In this document: positions 37,247 to 44,644 of the stretch, piece after piece
How the letters are laid out: each line of letters starts with the position of its first letter
Position numbering within the stretch: position 1 is the stretch's first letter
Source of the DNA: Myxococcales bacterium
GTDB lineage: Bacteria; Myxococcota_A; Polyangia; Haliangiales; Haliangiaceae
DNA: 64,000 bases
Assembly: GCA_016717005.1 (NCBI GenBank)
Contig: JADJUF010000037.1
Location: forward strand, 682,001-746,000
Reading direction: 5' to 3'
The notes under the pieces: generated by a model
Seen by the model: only the letters and a program-made list of their open reading frames with translations
Told to the model about the DNA's origin: nothing
The model's database searches: none
Position numbers and translations under genes: made by a program

Positions 37247-39340
37247 ATGCATTCACTCGACTCGTTGTTGAAGCCGAAGACGGTGGCGGTGATCGGTGCG
37301 TCGCGGACGCGCGGGACGATCGGCGCCGAGATCTTTCACAACCTGATCGCGAACGGGTTCACGGGCGCGGTGTACCCGGTGAACCCAGGCGCGCATTCGG
37401 TCCAGGGCGTGCGCGCGTACCCGAGCCTGCGCGAGGTGCCGGAGCAGATCGAGCTGGCGGTGATCGTGGTGCCGGCGGCGGGCGTGCCGGAGGTGATCGA
37501 TGACTGCGTCGCGACCGGCGTGAAGGCGGTGCTCGTCATCACGGCCGGGTTCGGCGAGACCGGCGACGCCGGCCGCGCGCGCCAGGACGAGCTCCTCGCG
37601 AAGGTCCGCGGCGCCGGCATGCGCATGGTCGGCCCCAACTGCCTCGGCCTGCTCAACGCCGATCCCGCGATCGCCCTCGACGCGACCTTCGCGCCGACCT
37701 GGCCGCCCCACGGCAACGTCGCGTTCTCGTCGCAGTCGGGCGCGGTCGGCCTGGCGATCCTCGACTACGCCAAGGAGCTCGGCATCGGCATCCACCAGTT
37801 CGTGTCGATCGGCAACAAGGCCGACGTCTCGGGCAACGATCTGATCGAGTACTGGGGCGCCGACCCGGCGGTGCAGGTCGTGCTCCTGTACCTCGAGAGC
37901 TTCGGCAACCCGACGCGGTTCCTGCGCATCTGCAAGGACGTCGCGCGGCGCAAGCCGATCGTCGCGGTCAAGAGCGGGCGCACCGGCGCGGGCGCGCGCG
38001 CGGCGTCGTCGCACACCGGCGCGCTGGCCGGCAGCGAGGTCGCGGTCGAGGCGCTGATCAGCCAGGCCGGCGTCATCCGCACCGACACGATCGAGGAGCT
38101 GTTCGACGTCGCGATGGTGCTGGCCAACCAGCCGGTGCCGCGCGGCAACCGCGTCGCGCTGCTCACCAACGCCGGCGGCCCCGGCATCATGGCCGCCGAC
38201 GCGTGCGAGAGCCACGGCCTCGAGGTGCCCGAGCTGGCGCCGGCGACGGTCGCGGCGCTGCGTGAGTTCCTGCCGCCCGAGGCCTCGGTCCGCAACCCCG
38301 TCGACATGATCGCCAGCGCCACGCCGGCCGCGTACGAGCGCGCGCTGCCGCTGCTGCTCGCCGACCCGAACGTCGACGCGGTGATCGTCCTGTTCGTCCC
38401 GCCGGTCGGCACCCAGGCCGCCGCGGTCGCGGCGGCGATCCAGCGCGGCGGCGCCGGCGCGACCAAGCCGGTGCTGACGTCGTTCATGGGCATGCACGGC
38501 GTCCCGGCGGCGCTGTCGTCGCTGCGCGAGGGCCGGTTCCCGTCGTACGCGTTCCCCGAGGCCGCGGCGATCGCGCTCGCGCGGGTCGTGCGCTACGGCC
38601 GCTGGCTGGCCCGCGGGCCCGGCGCCATCCCGGCGCTGCCCGACGTCGACGCCGAGCGCGCGCGCCGGGCGCTGGCCGGGCACCACGGCTGGCTGCCTTC
38701 GGGGGCGACCCACGAGGTGCTGGCCGCGTACGGCCTGCGCCAGCCGGCCAGCGTCGACGCCGCCGACGCCGACGCCGCGGTCGCGGCCGCGCACGCGGTC
38801 GGCCTGCCGGTCGCGGTCAAGCTGGCGTCGGCGACGATCACCCACAAGACCGACGTCGGCGGCGTGGTGCTCGACGTCGCCGACGCGGCCGCGGTGCGGC
38901 AGGCCTTCGTCGACATCCGGGCGCGCCTCGACGCGCTCGGCCGCGGCGCCGAGATGGCGGGCGTCACGGTGCAGCCGATGATCCCGCGCAGCGCCGAGCT
39001 GTTCGTCGGCGCTACCCGCGCGCCCGGGTTCGGCCCGCTGATCGGCTTCGGCAGCGGCGGCACCGCGGTCGAGCTGTGGAAGGACGTCGTGTTCCGGGTC
39101 CACCCGCTGACCGACGCCGACGCCCGGGACATGCTCGCGCAGATCCGCGGCCAGGCGCTGCTCGACGGCTTCCGCGGCGCCCCGGCCGTCGACCGCGCCG
39201 CGCTGATCGACGTGATCCTGCGGGTCGACCGCATGATGGGCGACCTGCCCGAGCTGGCCGAGCTCGACCTCAACCCGGTCGTGACCCGGGGCGCTGGCCA
39301 GGGCGCGATCGCGCTCGACGCCCGCCTCCGGGTGGCCTGA
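37247..39340 (+). CDS. Acetate--CoA ligase family protein (ADP/NDP-forming acyl-CoA synthetase)
   Basis: Interconverts acyl-CoA plus ADP and phosphate with the free acid plus ATP, or an acylation-linked variant. 697 aa with alpha and beta parts fused. A CoA-binding Rossmann domain (VAVIGASRTRGTIGAEIFHN) comes first, then a succinyl-CoA ligase-like domain with the phosphorylated His in ASSHTGALAGS near residue 255, then an ATP-grasp domain from about 470 (HEVLAAYGLRQPAS, LPVAVKLASATITHKTDVGG, FGSGGTAVELWKDV). The C-terminal acetyltransferase found in Pat-like relatives is absent. The start follows directly on a repeat element. Substrate cannot be assigned. Confidence 0.9.
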   Translation: MHSLDSLLKPKTVAVIGASRTRGTIGAEIFHNLIANGFTGAVYPVNPGAHSVQGVRAYPSLREVPEQIELAVIVVPAAGVPEVIDDCVATGVKAVLVITAGFGETGDAGRARQDELLAKVRGAGMRMVGPNCLGLLNADPAIALDATFAPTWPPHGNVAFSSQSGAVGLAILDYAKELGIGIHQFVSIGNKADVSGNDLIEYWGADPAVQVVLLYLESFGNPTRFLRICKDVARRKPIVAVKSGRTGAGARAASSHTGALAGSEVAVEALISQAGVIRTDTIEELFDVAMVLANQPVPRGNRVALLTNAGGPGIMAADACESHGLEVPELAPATVAALREFLPPEASVRNPVDMIASATPAAYERALPLLLADPNVDAVIVLFVPPVGTQAAAVAAAIQRGGAGATKPVLTSFMGMHGVPAALSSLREGRFPSYAFPEAAAIALARVVRYGRWLARGPGAIPALPDVDAERARRALAGHHGWLPSGATHEVLAAYGLRQPASVDAADADAAVAAAHAVGLPVAVKLASATITHKTDVGGVVLDVADAAAVRQAFVDIRARLDALGRGAEMAGVTVQPMIPRSAELFVGATRAPGFGPLIGFGSGGTAVELWKDVVFRVHPLTDADARDMLAQIRGQALLDGFRGAPAVDRAALIDVILRVDRMMGDLPELAELDLNPVVTRGAGQGAIALDARLRVA

Positions 39341-39508
39341 GGTCGCGGCCTCGACGGAGGTGCCATCGCGCGCGGAGGCCGCGTGGCGGCCGATCGCCGG
39401 GCGAACGGTCGCCGACACCTTGACGCGCCCGCCCGGACTGACCACATCAAGCAACGAGCGACACGCGCCCACCGGTCGATCGTCCGGCCCGCGCGCCGCG
39501 GGAGCCCC

Positions 39509-40825
39509 ATGACCAGCCTGACCTCGACCCGCGCCACCCAGCCCTCCAGCCGCCAGCTCCTGGCCCGCGTGCTCGACGACCGCGGGCTGGTCGCGTCGAT
39601 CCGGCAGCTCGAGCCGCGGGCGCTGGGCCGGCTGATCTCGCACGTCGGGCTCGAGGACGCCGGCGAGCTGATCGCGCTGGCCACGACCGCGCAGCTCGCG
39701 CGGGTCTTCGACGACGACCTGTGGCGGAGCCCGCGCGCCGGCGACGACGAGACCTTCGACGCGGCCCGGTTCACGACCTGGCTCGAGATCATGCTCGAGG
39801 CCGGCGCCGCGTTCGCCGCCCAGCGCCTGGTCGAGCTGCCCGAGGATCTGGTCACCCACGCGCTGCACCAGCTGGTGCTGGTGCTCGATCTCGACGAGGT
39901 CGCCCTCGAGGTCGCGGCCCTGGCCGAGGACGAGGGCGATCGCCTCGAGAAGGCGCTCGAGCGCGGCGCGGCGCTGGAGCTCGACCAGTACCGCGTGATC
40001 GGGCGCGACGCCGACGGCTGGGACGCGCTGTGCGCCGTGCTGGTGGCGCTCGATCAAGACCACCACGACGCGCTGGCGCGCGTGCTCGCGCGGTGCTGCG
40101 CGCTGTCGACGCGCGACCTCGACGACGACGGCGGCCTGTACCGGGTAATGACCGAGGCGGACTCGCTGGCCGCCGACGTCGGCGCCGACCGCGCCGACCG
40201 CCGCGCCGCCGCGGGCTACGTCGCGCCGAGCGACGCGCGCGCGTTCCTGCGGCTCGCCACGACCACGCCGCTGGCGACCGCCCGAACCGAGACCCGCGAC
40301 CCGGTCACGCGCGCGTACTTCCGTGAGCTCGCGCCGCCCGCGCCGCCCGCCCGCGCCGACCACCACGCTGACAGCAGCGACACCGCCGCCGCGCCCGATC
40401 GCCTGACCGATCTGCTCCGTGCCAGCGGCGTGCTCGACGACGGGCTCGCGACCCAGCGGGCGCTGCCGGCGACCACCGACGCGGCCGACGGACCGAGCGA
40501 GGTCGCGCTCACCGACGCGCTCGCGACCTTGCGCGACAACGATCCCGCTCGCCACGGCCAGCGCCTGGCCGAGCTCGCCTACCTCGCCAACGTCCTGGTC
40601 GCCGGCGCCGAGGTCGACGGACGGCGGTTCCGGCCGGCCGAGGCGACGACCGCCGTGCTCACCACCTGCGGGCTCGGGCTGGCCTACCTCGTCGACGCGA
40701 CCCGCGATCCGGCCACGACGGTCGTCGCCGCCAACGGCGCCGACCGGCTCTTCCGCCTGGGCTGGCGCCTGCTGCACGAGCGCACCGGCGATCCGGCGCG
40801 CGCGCTGCTGCCGACGACGGCGTGA
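39509..40825 (+). CDS. DUF6178-like protein
   Basis: 438 aa, rich in Ala, Leu and Asp, almost entirely helical (RQLLARVLDDRGLVASIRQL, then HVGLEDAGELIALATTAQL, then VTHALHQLVLVLDLDEVALE). It resembles the DUF6178 family, long conserved proteins of unknown function in Myxococcota and relatives. No catalytic motif or membrane span is visible. ATG 39509 was chosen because GGGAG precedes it. It lies 168 bp downstream of the acyl-CoA synthetase gene on the same strand and may share its transcript. Confidence 0.7.
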   Translation: MTSLTSTRATQPSSRQLLARVLDDRGLVASIRQLEPRALGRLISHVGLEDAGELIALATTAQLARVFDDDLWRSPRAGDDETFDAARFTTWLEIMLEAGAAFAAQRLVELPEDLVTHALHQLVLVLDLDEVALEVAALAEDEGDRLEKALERGAALELDQYRVIGRDADGWDALCAVLVALDQDHHDALARVLARCCALSTRDLDDDGGLYRVMTEADSLAADVGADRADRRAAAGYVAPSDARAFLRLATTTPLATARTETRDPVTRAYFRELAPPAPPARADHHADSSDTAAAPDRLTDLLRASGVLDDGLATQRALPATTDAADGPSEVALTDALATLRDNDPARHGQRLAELAYLANVLVAGAEVDGRRFRPAEATTAVLTTCGLGLAYLVDATRDPATTVVAANGADRLFRLGWRLLHERTGDPARALLPTTA

Positions 40826-41011
40826 GCCAGCGTGACCGCCGCCGTCGTCACGACGCGAGCGCCACCTTCACAGCGTGATGGCCGCCGTCGTCACGACGTG
40901 CGCGCGACACCTCGACGTGGCCGCCGCCGTCGTGGATTCGACCACCGACGCCGCCGTGCGTGCGACGATGCCGATGACGTGCGCGCGACGACGACGACGC
41001 GACCGCCGCCG
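40826..41011. other. Degenerate GCCGCCGTCGTC-rich repeats after the DUF6178-like gene
   Basis: GCCGCCGTCGTCACGACG occurs twice and shorter pieces (GCCGCCGTCGT, GACGTGCGCGCGAC) recur; the preceding gene ends CCGACGACGGCGTGA. This looks like a worn version of the stop-codon arrays seen elsewhere in the window, between two convergent genes. No gene is supported. Confidence 0.5.
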
Positions 41012-42781
41012 TCAGGGCGTGCAGGTGCGGTGCGCGGCGGGGTTGGTGCGGAAGTCGGTCGAGTCGACCGACGGGCACCGGCTGCGGATCAGCGCCTTGA
41101 GCGCGGTGACCTCGGCGTGGTCGAGCGCCATCGGCTCGAACATCAGCGGCACCGACGACGCGGTGGCGATCGTCGCGCGCAGCGCCGCCAGCCGGTCGGG
41201 CGCGCGGCCGGTCGACCACAGCCGCTCGAACTCCCGGGTGTAGGCCGCGATGACCGCGCCGTAGCTGGCGGCGTTCAGGTGGACGATGTTCTCGAACGTC
41301 GACTGCTCGGCGTTCATCGACAGGTTGTAGCTGCCGGTGTAGAGGTCGGTGCCGTCGACGATCATGAACTTGTTGTGCATCTGCACCGCGTAGGTCACGT
41401 CCCAGCGGTAGGCGTAGGTCTTGTAGCGGACCGGGATCGCGGCCTCGCCGACCAGCTTGCCGAACAGGAAGTCGCGCGACTGGCAGTTCCAGATCGTCGC
41501 GGGCGTGGCCGCGCCGGCCAGGCACGCCTCGAGGTCGGCGAGCTGCGCGGTGTGGCCCGACGCCGAGATGTACTCCTGCTGGTCGAGGTAGACCCGCACG
41601 TCGAGGTCGGGGCGCGCCTGCTTGCGCGCGATCAGCGCCTCGGCGACCGGGCGCAGCCGCAGGTGGCCCGACGCGATGTAGATCGAGCGGTCGGCCTGGG
41701 CGATCGCGGCGACCAGCGCGTCGGCGACGGTGGTGCGCGTGCGCTCGATGCGGAACGTGGTCGAGCCGTCGGCGACCGTGTAGTTGGCCGAGGTGAACAA
41801 GGCCGCGGCGTCGGGATCGTCGGTGATCGCGGCGGCGGCGGTGGCCAGGTCGGCGGTCGAGCGCACGTACGGCAGCGGCTCGGCCAGCGCGAAGTCGGCC
41901 GAGTGGTCCCAGAGCAGATCGAACTCGCGCTGGTAGGCGATCGCCAGCTCGTCGGAGCCCTCGATGAACAGCGTGTTCTCGTCGTAGATCTGCGTGCCGC
42001 CGTACGACCAGTTGCCGCTGCCGGTGACCAGGCGCGTCGTCGCGGCGCGGCTGACGTCGTCGCGGGGGCCGTCGATGATCGCGAGCTTGTGGTGCAGCAC
42101 CTTGTTGACCCAGCGCACGTCGACGCCCATCGCCTCGAGCTTGCCGGACTTCGAGGTCAGGCGCCGGGCCAGGTCGAGCTTGCGGTCGGCGGCGGCGGTC
42201 TCGAACAGGAAGCGGACCGCGACGCCGCGCGTGACCGCGTCGGCGAGCGCGGCCGAGACCTCGGCGTCCGACAACGAGTACATCGCGATGTCGACCGAGC
42301 GCTGGGCGCCGCGGATCCACGCCGCGACCTGCTGGGTGTGCGCGGTCGCGCTCGGCTGCGGCGAGAACACGACGTCGATCGACGCCGGCGCCTTGATGCG
42401 TCCGGTCTCGCGCGCGTAGTCGACCAGAACGGCCAGCGCGGCCGGGCCGATGTACGGCACGGCGTCGAGCTCGGCGAGGTCGTCGAAGCGGTCGTCGTCC
42501 TCGACGCCCGGCCCGCGATCGCGGTGGGCGATGATGTTCTTGGCGGCGCGCGACGACAGGCCGGCGGCGTGATCGAGCTCGTCGACGTCGACCGCGAGGT
42601 CGTTCACCAGCGCGAGGACGCCGCGGGCCTCGGGCGTGCCGTCGGCCAGCGCGCCATCGGCCTTGCCGCCGCCGAAGCTGTCGTGCTCGCCGTCCTCGAT
42701 GTCGCGCTCGGTGGCGCATGCAGTAGCCATCAGCGCGAGGGCGCCGAGCAGCGAGACCAGGGATGGGCGGATACCGGACAT
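41012..42781 (-). CDS. Lipoprotein with helix-hairpin-helix and phospholipase D-like domains
   Basis: 589 aa from ATG 42781. The signal peptide MSGIRPSLVSLLGALALMAT ends in a lipobox before Cys (ATAC). Residues about 45-115 look like a helix-hairpin-helix domain of ComEA type (AAGLSSRAAKNIIAHRDRG, then DAVPYIGPAALAVLV). Two PLD repeats follow: HHKLAIIDG with GSGNWSYGG, and MHNKFMIVDGTDLYTGSYNL, giving both HxK motifs of the active site. PLD enzymes cut phosphodiesters; whether lipid or nucleic acid is the target is open, though the HhH domain hints at DNA. The protein sits on the envelope side. Confidence 0.88.
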   Translation of the reverse strand: MSGIRPSLVSLLGALALMATACATERDIEDGEHDSFGGGKADGALADGTPEARGVLALVNDLAVDVDELDHAAGLSSRAAKNIIAHRDRGPGVEDDDRFDDLAELDAVPYIGPAALAVLVDYARETGRIKAPASIDVVFSPQPSATAHTQQVAAWIRGAQRSVDIAMYSLSDAEVSAALADAVTRGVAVRFLFETAAADRKLDLARRLTSKSGKLEAMGVDVRWVNKVLHHKLAIIDGPRDDVSRAATTRLVTGSGNWSYGGTQIYDENTLFIEGSDELAIAYQREFDLLWDHSADFALAEPLPYVRSTADLATAAAAITDDPDAAALFTSANYTVADGSTTFRIERTRTTVADALVAAIAQADRSIYIASGHLRLRPVAEALIARKQARPDLDVRVYLDQQEYISASGHTAQLADLEACLAGAATPATIWNCQSRDFLFGKLVGEAAIPVRYKTYAYRWDVTYAVQMHNKFMIVDGTDLYTGSYNLSMNAEQSTFENIVHLNAASYGAVIAAYTREFERLWSTGRAPDRLAALRATIATASSVPLMFEPMALDHAEVTALKALIRSRCPSVDSTDFRTNPAAHRTCTP

Positions 42782-42918
42782 GGGCGGCCGCCTTTGCACC
42801 TCGCGCGCCAGCGTCCGGGATGCCCGCCCTGGTGGCCGAAGTTCGGACAAAGATGGGCGAAATCCGGCCAGTTGTGGCCGGTATCCGCCCAGCTGCGGCC
42901 GGGATCCGGCCGGGCGGG

Positions 42919-42939
42919 AGTGTCGCTCGGAGCGACACT
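42919..42939. promoter_or_regulatory. Perfect 9-bp hairpin upstream of the PLD lipoprotein gene
   Basis: AGTGTCGCT, loop CGG, AGCGACACT. It lies about 140 bp upstream of the PLD gene and beside a short run of GGCCGG(T/G)ATCCG repeats (42860-42915). It could be an operator or a terminator for transcription from the right; there is no T-run. Confidence 0.35.
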
Positions 42940-42956
42940 GGCTGATCGAGTAGGCG

Positions 42957-43220
42957 CGAGGATGGCCGCCGCGGTCACGCCGCCGCGGTCACGCCGCGGT
43001 CGCGGTCACGCCGCCGCGCTGGGGTCGCGGTCACACCGACGCCGCCGTCACGCCGCGGTCGCGGTCACGCCGCCGCGGTCACGCCGCCACGGTGGGGTCG
43101 CGGTCACGCCGCCGCGGTCACGCCGCCACGGGGTCGCGGTCACGCCGCCGCGGTCACGCCGCGGTCACGCCGCGGTCACGCCACCGCCGCCGCGCTGGGG
43201 GCGCGGTCACGCCGCCGCCG
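42957..43220. repeat. Short tandem repeats (GCGGCGTGACC) built on a lipoprotein gene's stop codon
   Basis: On the minus strand the upstream gene ends GCAGCGGCGTGA, and CGGCGTGACCG-type 9-12 mers with the same stop codon are repeated about 20 times with varying spacers (GCGACCCCAGCGCGG). This is the same pattern as the octamer array at 30898-31489. No gene inside. Confidence 0.88.
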
Positions 43221-43664
43221 TCACGCCGCTGCGCGGCAGGCCACGTTGGTCTGGAAGATCTCGAGGTCGGCCAGGGCGATCTCACCTGCGGACACGACGC
43301 CGCGGGCCGATGCGCCGGCCTGGTTGCAGCCATCGCTGGCGCGGCCGCCGATGGCGATCTCGTAGACCTCACCGATGCGGAGCGACAGCGCGGCGATCGT
43401 GAAGCCGTGGGCCAGCTCGTCGACCATGAAGGTGAAGCGCTCGGGCGCGGGCCGCGCGGCGCCGGCGCGCGCGATCAGCTTGGCCTGGCTCCAGACGTCG
43501 ACGTCGACCATCGAGCCCGGCGCGAACGCGCGCGCGTCGAGCGAGATCGTGAACCGGACCGGCGCGGCCGCGCGCGCGCGCGACGACGACCGGGTGCACG
43601 CGAGCGACATGGAGGAGGCGACGAGGGCGGTGAAGATGGCGGCGGTGGTGAGCACGCGGGGCAT
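43221..43664 (-). CDS. Small exported lipoprotein, paralogue of the next gene
   Basis: 147 aa from ATG 43664 (MPRVLTTAAIFTALVASSMS), with a signal and lipobox ending LAC. The mature part is beta-rich: FTISLDARAFAPGSMVDVDV, RFTFMVDELAHGFTIAALSL, RIGEVYEIAIGGRASDGCNQ, ending FQTNVACRAAA. It shares layout and wording (VGALYELSVAGVAADGCN in the other) with the gene at 43729-44358, so the two arose by duplication. No family is recognised. The stop codon is part of the repeat array downstream. Confidence 0.72.
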   Translation of the reverse strand: MPRVLTTAAIFTALVASSMSLACTRSSSRARAAAPVRFTISLDARAFAPGSMVDVDVWSQAKLIARAGAARPAPERFTFMVDELAHGFTIAALSLRIGEVYEIAIGGRASDGCNQAGASARGVVSAGEIALADLEIFQTNVACRAAA

Positions 43665-43728
43665 GCCTCCATCGACGCACCGACGGCGTCGTCGATCTAC
43701 GCCGCGCGGTGTCCGACTCGACGACGCA

Positions 43729-44358
43729 CTATCGCAGCGACGCACCATCGCACCGACGTCGTCGACCTGCGCCGCCCAGCCGGGGCTCACCGGCCCCCCC
43801 GGCGAGGTCGATCATCTGGCCGCGCTGGCGGCGCGCCCCCCGGCCCCCGCGCGCCGCCGCCGGGGGGGGGGGGCCGATCGTGACGCTCCGCCCGCCACGC
43901 CATCGCGGGGCAGTCGCCGCCATCTCGCTGGTGGTCACGTGGAGGTCGCCGACGACGACCGGCGCCGCGGTAGCGACGCCGCTGCTCGAGCCGTAGGCGC
44001 GGTTGCAGCCGTCGGCCGCCACACCTGCGACGCTCAGCTCGTAGAGCGCGCCGACGCGGAACTGCATGCTGACGACCGTCACCGCGCGCGTGCCCGCAGG
44101 CGCTGTCACGACCATCGTCTCGCGGATGTCTGGCGGCGGCGGACACGGCGCTGGTGACGACTCCAGATCATACTTGTTGCAGCCGCCGTCGTAGCTCGGG
44201 TCGCGCAGGGTCACGACCAGCTCGGCGCCTTCGGCGAACGCCCCTGGCGGCAGCGCGATCTGGAACGCCAGGCCGTTCACTGGGGCCGCCGCGCGCGGCG
44301 CCGGCGCCGACGCGACACACGCCGTCGTCATGAGCAAGATCGTCCACACACGCTGCAT
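43729..44358 (-). CDS. Exported lipoprotein-like protein, paralogue of the previous gene; C-terminal end doubtful
   Basis: Up to 209 aa (MQRVWTILLMTTACVASAPA, lipobox TTAC). The core (FQIALPPGAFAEGAELVVTL, then VTVVSMQFRVGALYELSVAG, then ADGCNRAYGSSSGV) matches the neighbouring gene. After DLHVTTSEMAATAP the frame runs into low-complexity Arg/Gly/Pro sequence across a 13-base G run near 43862-43873, so the real end is probably near 43900 and the tail may be a sequencing artefact. Function unknown. Same strand as its paralogue. Confidence 0.62.
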   Translation of the reverse strand: MQRVWTILLMTTACVASAPAPRAAAPVNGLAFQIALPPGAFAEGAELVVTLRDPSYDGGCNKYDLESSPAPCPPPPDIRETMVVTAPAGTRAVTVVSMQFRVGALYELSVAGVAADGCNRAYGSSSGVATAAPVVVGDLHVTTSEMAATAPRWRGGRSVTIGPPPPAAARGGRGARRQRGQMIDLAGGAGEPRLGGAGRRRRCDGASLR

Positions 44359-44415
44359 CCCAGCTACGGACGCGCTGCGACCACGCCGGGTCTATGCGTC
44401 ACCCCCCAGGCCGGC

Positions 44416-44644
44416 TTGGCGTTCCATTCTGGAGTGGGATCCTGCCGCGGTAGGGCGAAAATCGTCTTTGATTTAGCACGGATAGGACCCAGGAGCCTGT
44501 CCCCGTCAAGTTCCCGTGCGATTTCAGATGAATAGAATCCGGGAGCCTGTCCCCCTTGGCGTTCCATTCTGGAGTGGAATCCAGCCGCGGTAGGCCTGAA
44601 ATCGTCATTGATTTAGCACGGATAGGACCCAGGAGCCTGTCCCC
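44416..44644. repeat. Two ~91-bp copies plus one partial copy of the GGAGCCTGTCCC element
   Basis: TTGGCGTTCCATTCTGGAGT starts the two long copies (44416 and 44554), each continuing through GCCGCGGTAGG and TTTAGCACGGATAGGACCC to GGAGCCTGTCCCC. A third core, GGGAGCCTGTCCCCC, lies between. The CCGCGGTA and GGAGCCTGTCCC blocks are the same as at 36488-37245. The element abuts the stop codon of the TPR kinase gene. The rest of 44359-44644 shows no gene. Confidence 0.88.

Noticed and set aside
37253..40777. An 1174-codon open frame on the minus strand
   Set aside because: It runs antisense through two real genes and the gap between them, which no single gene would do.
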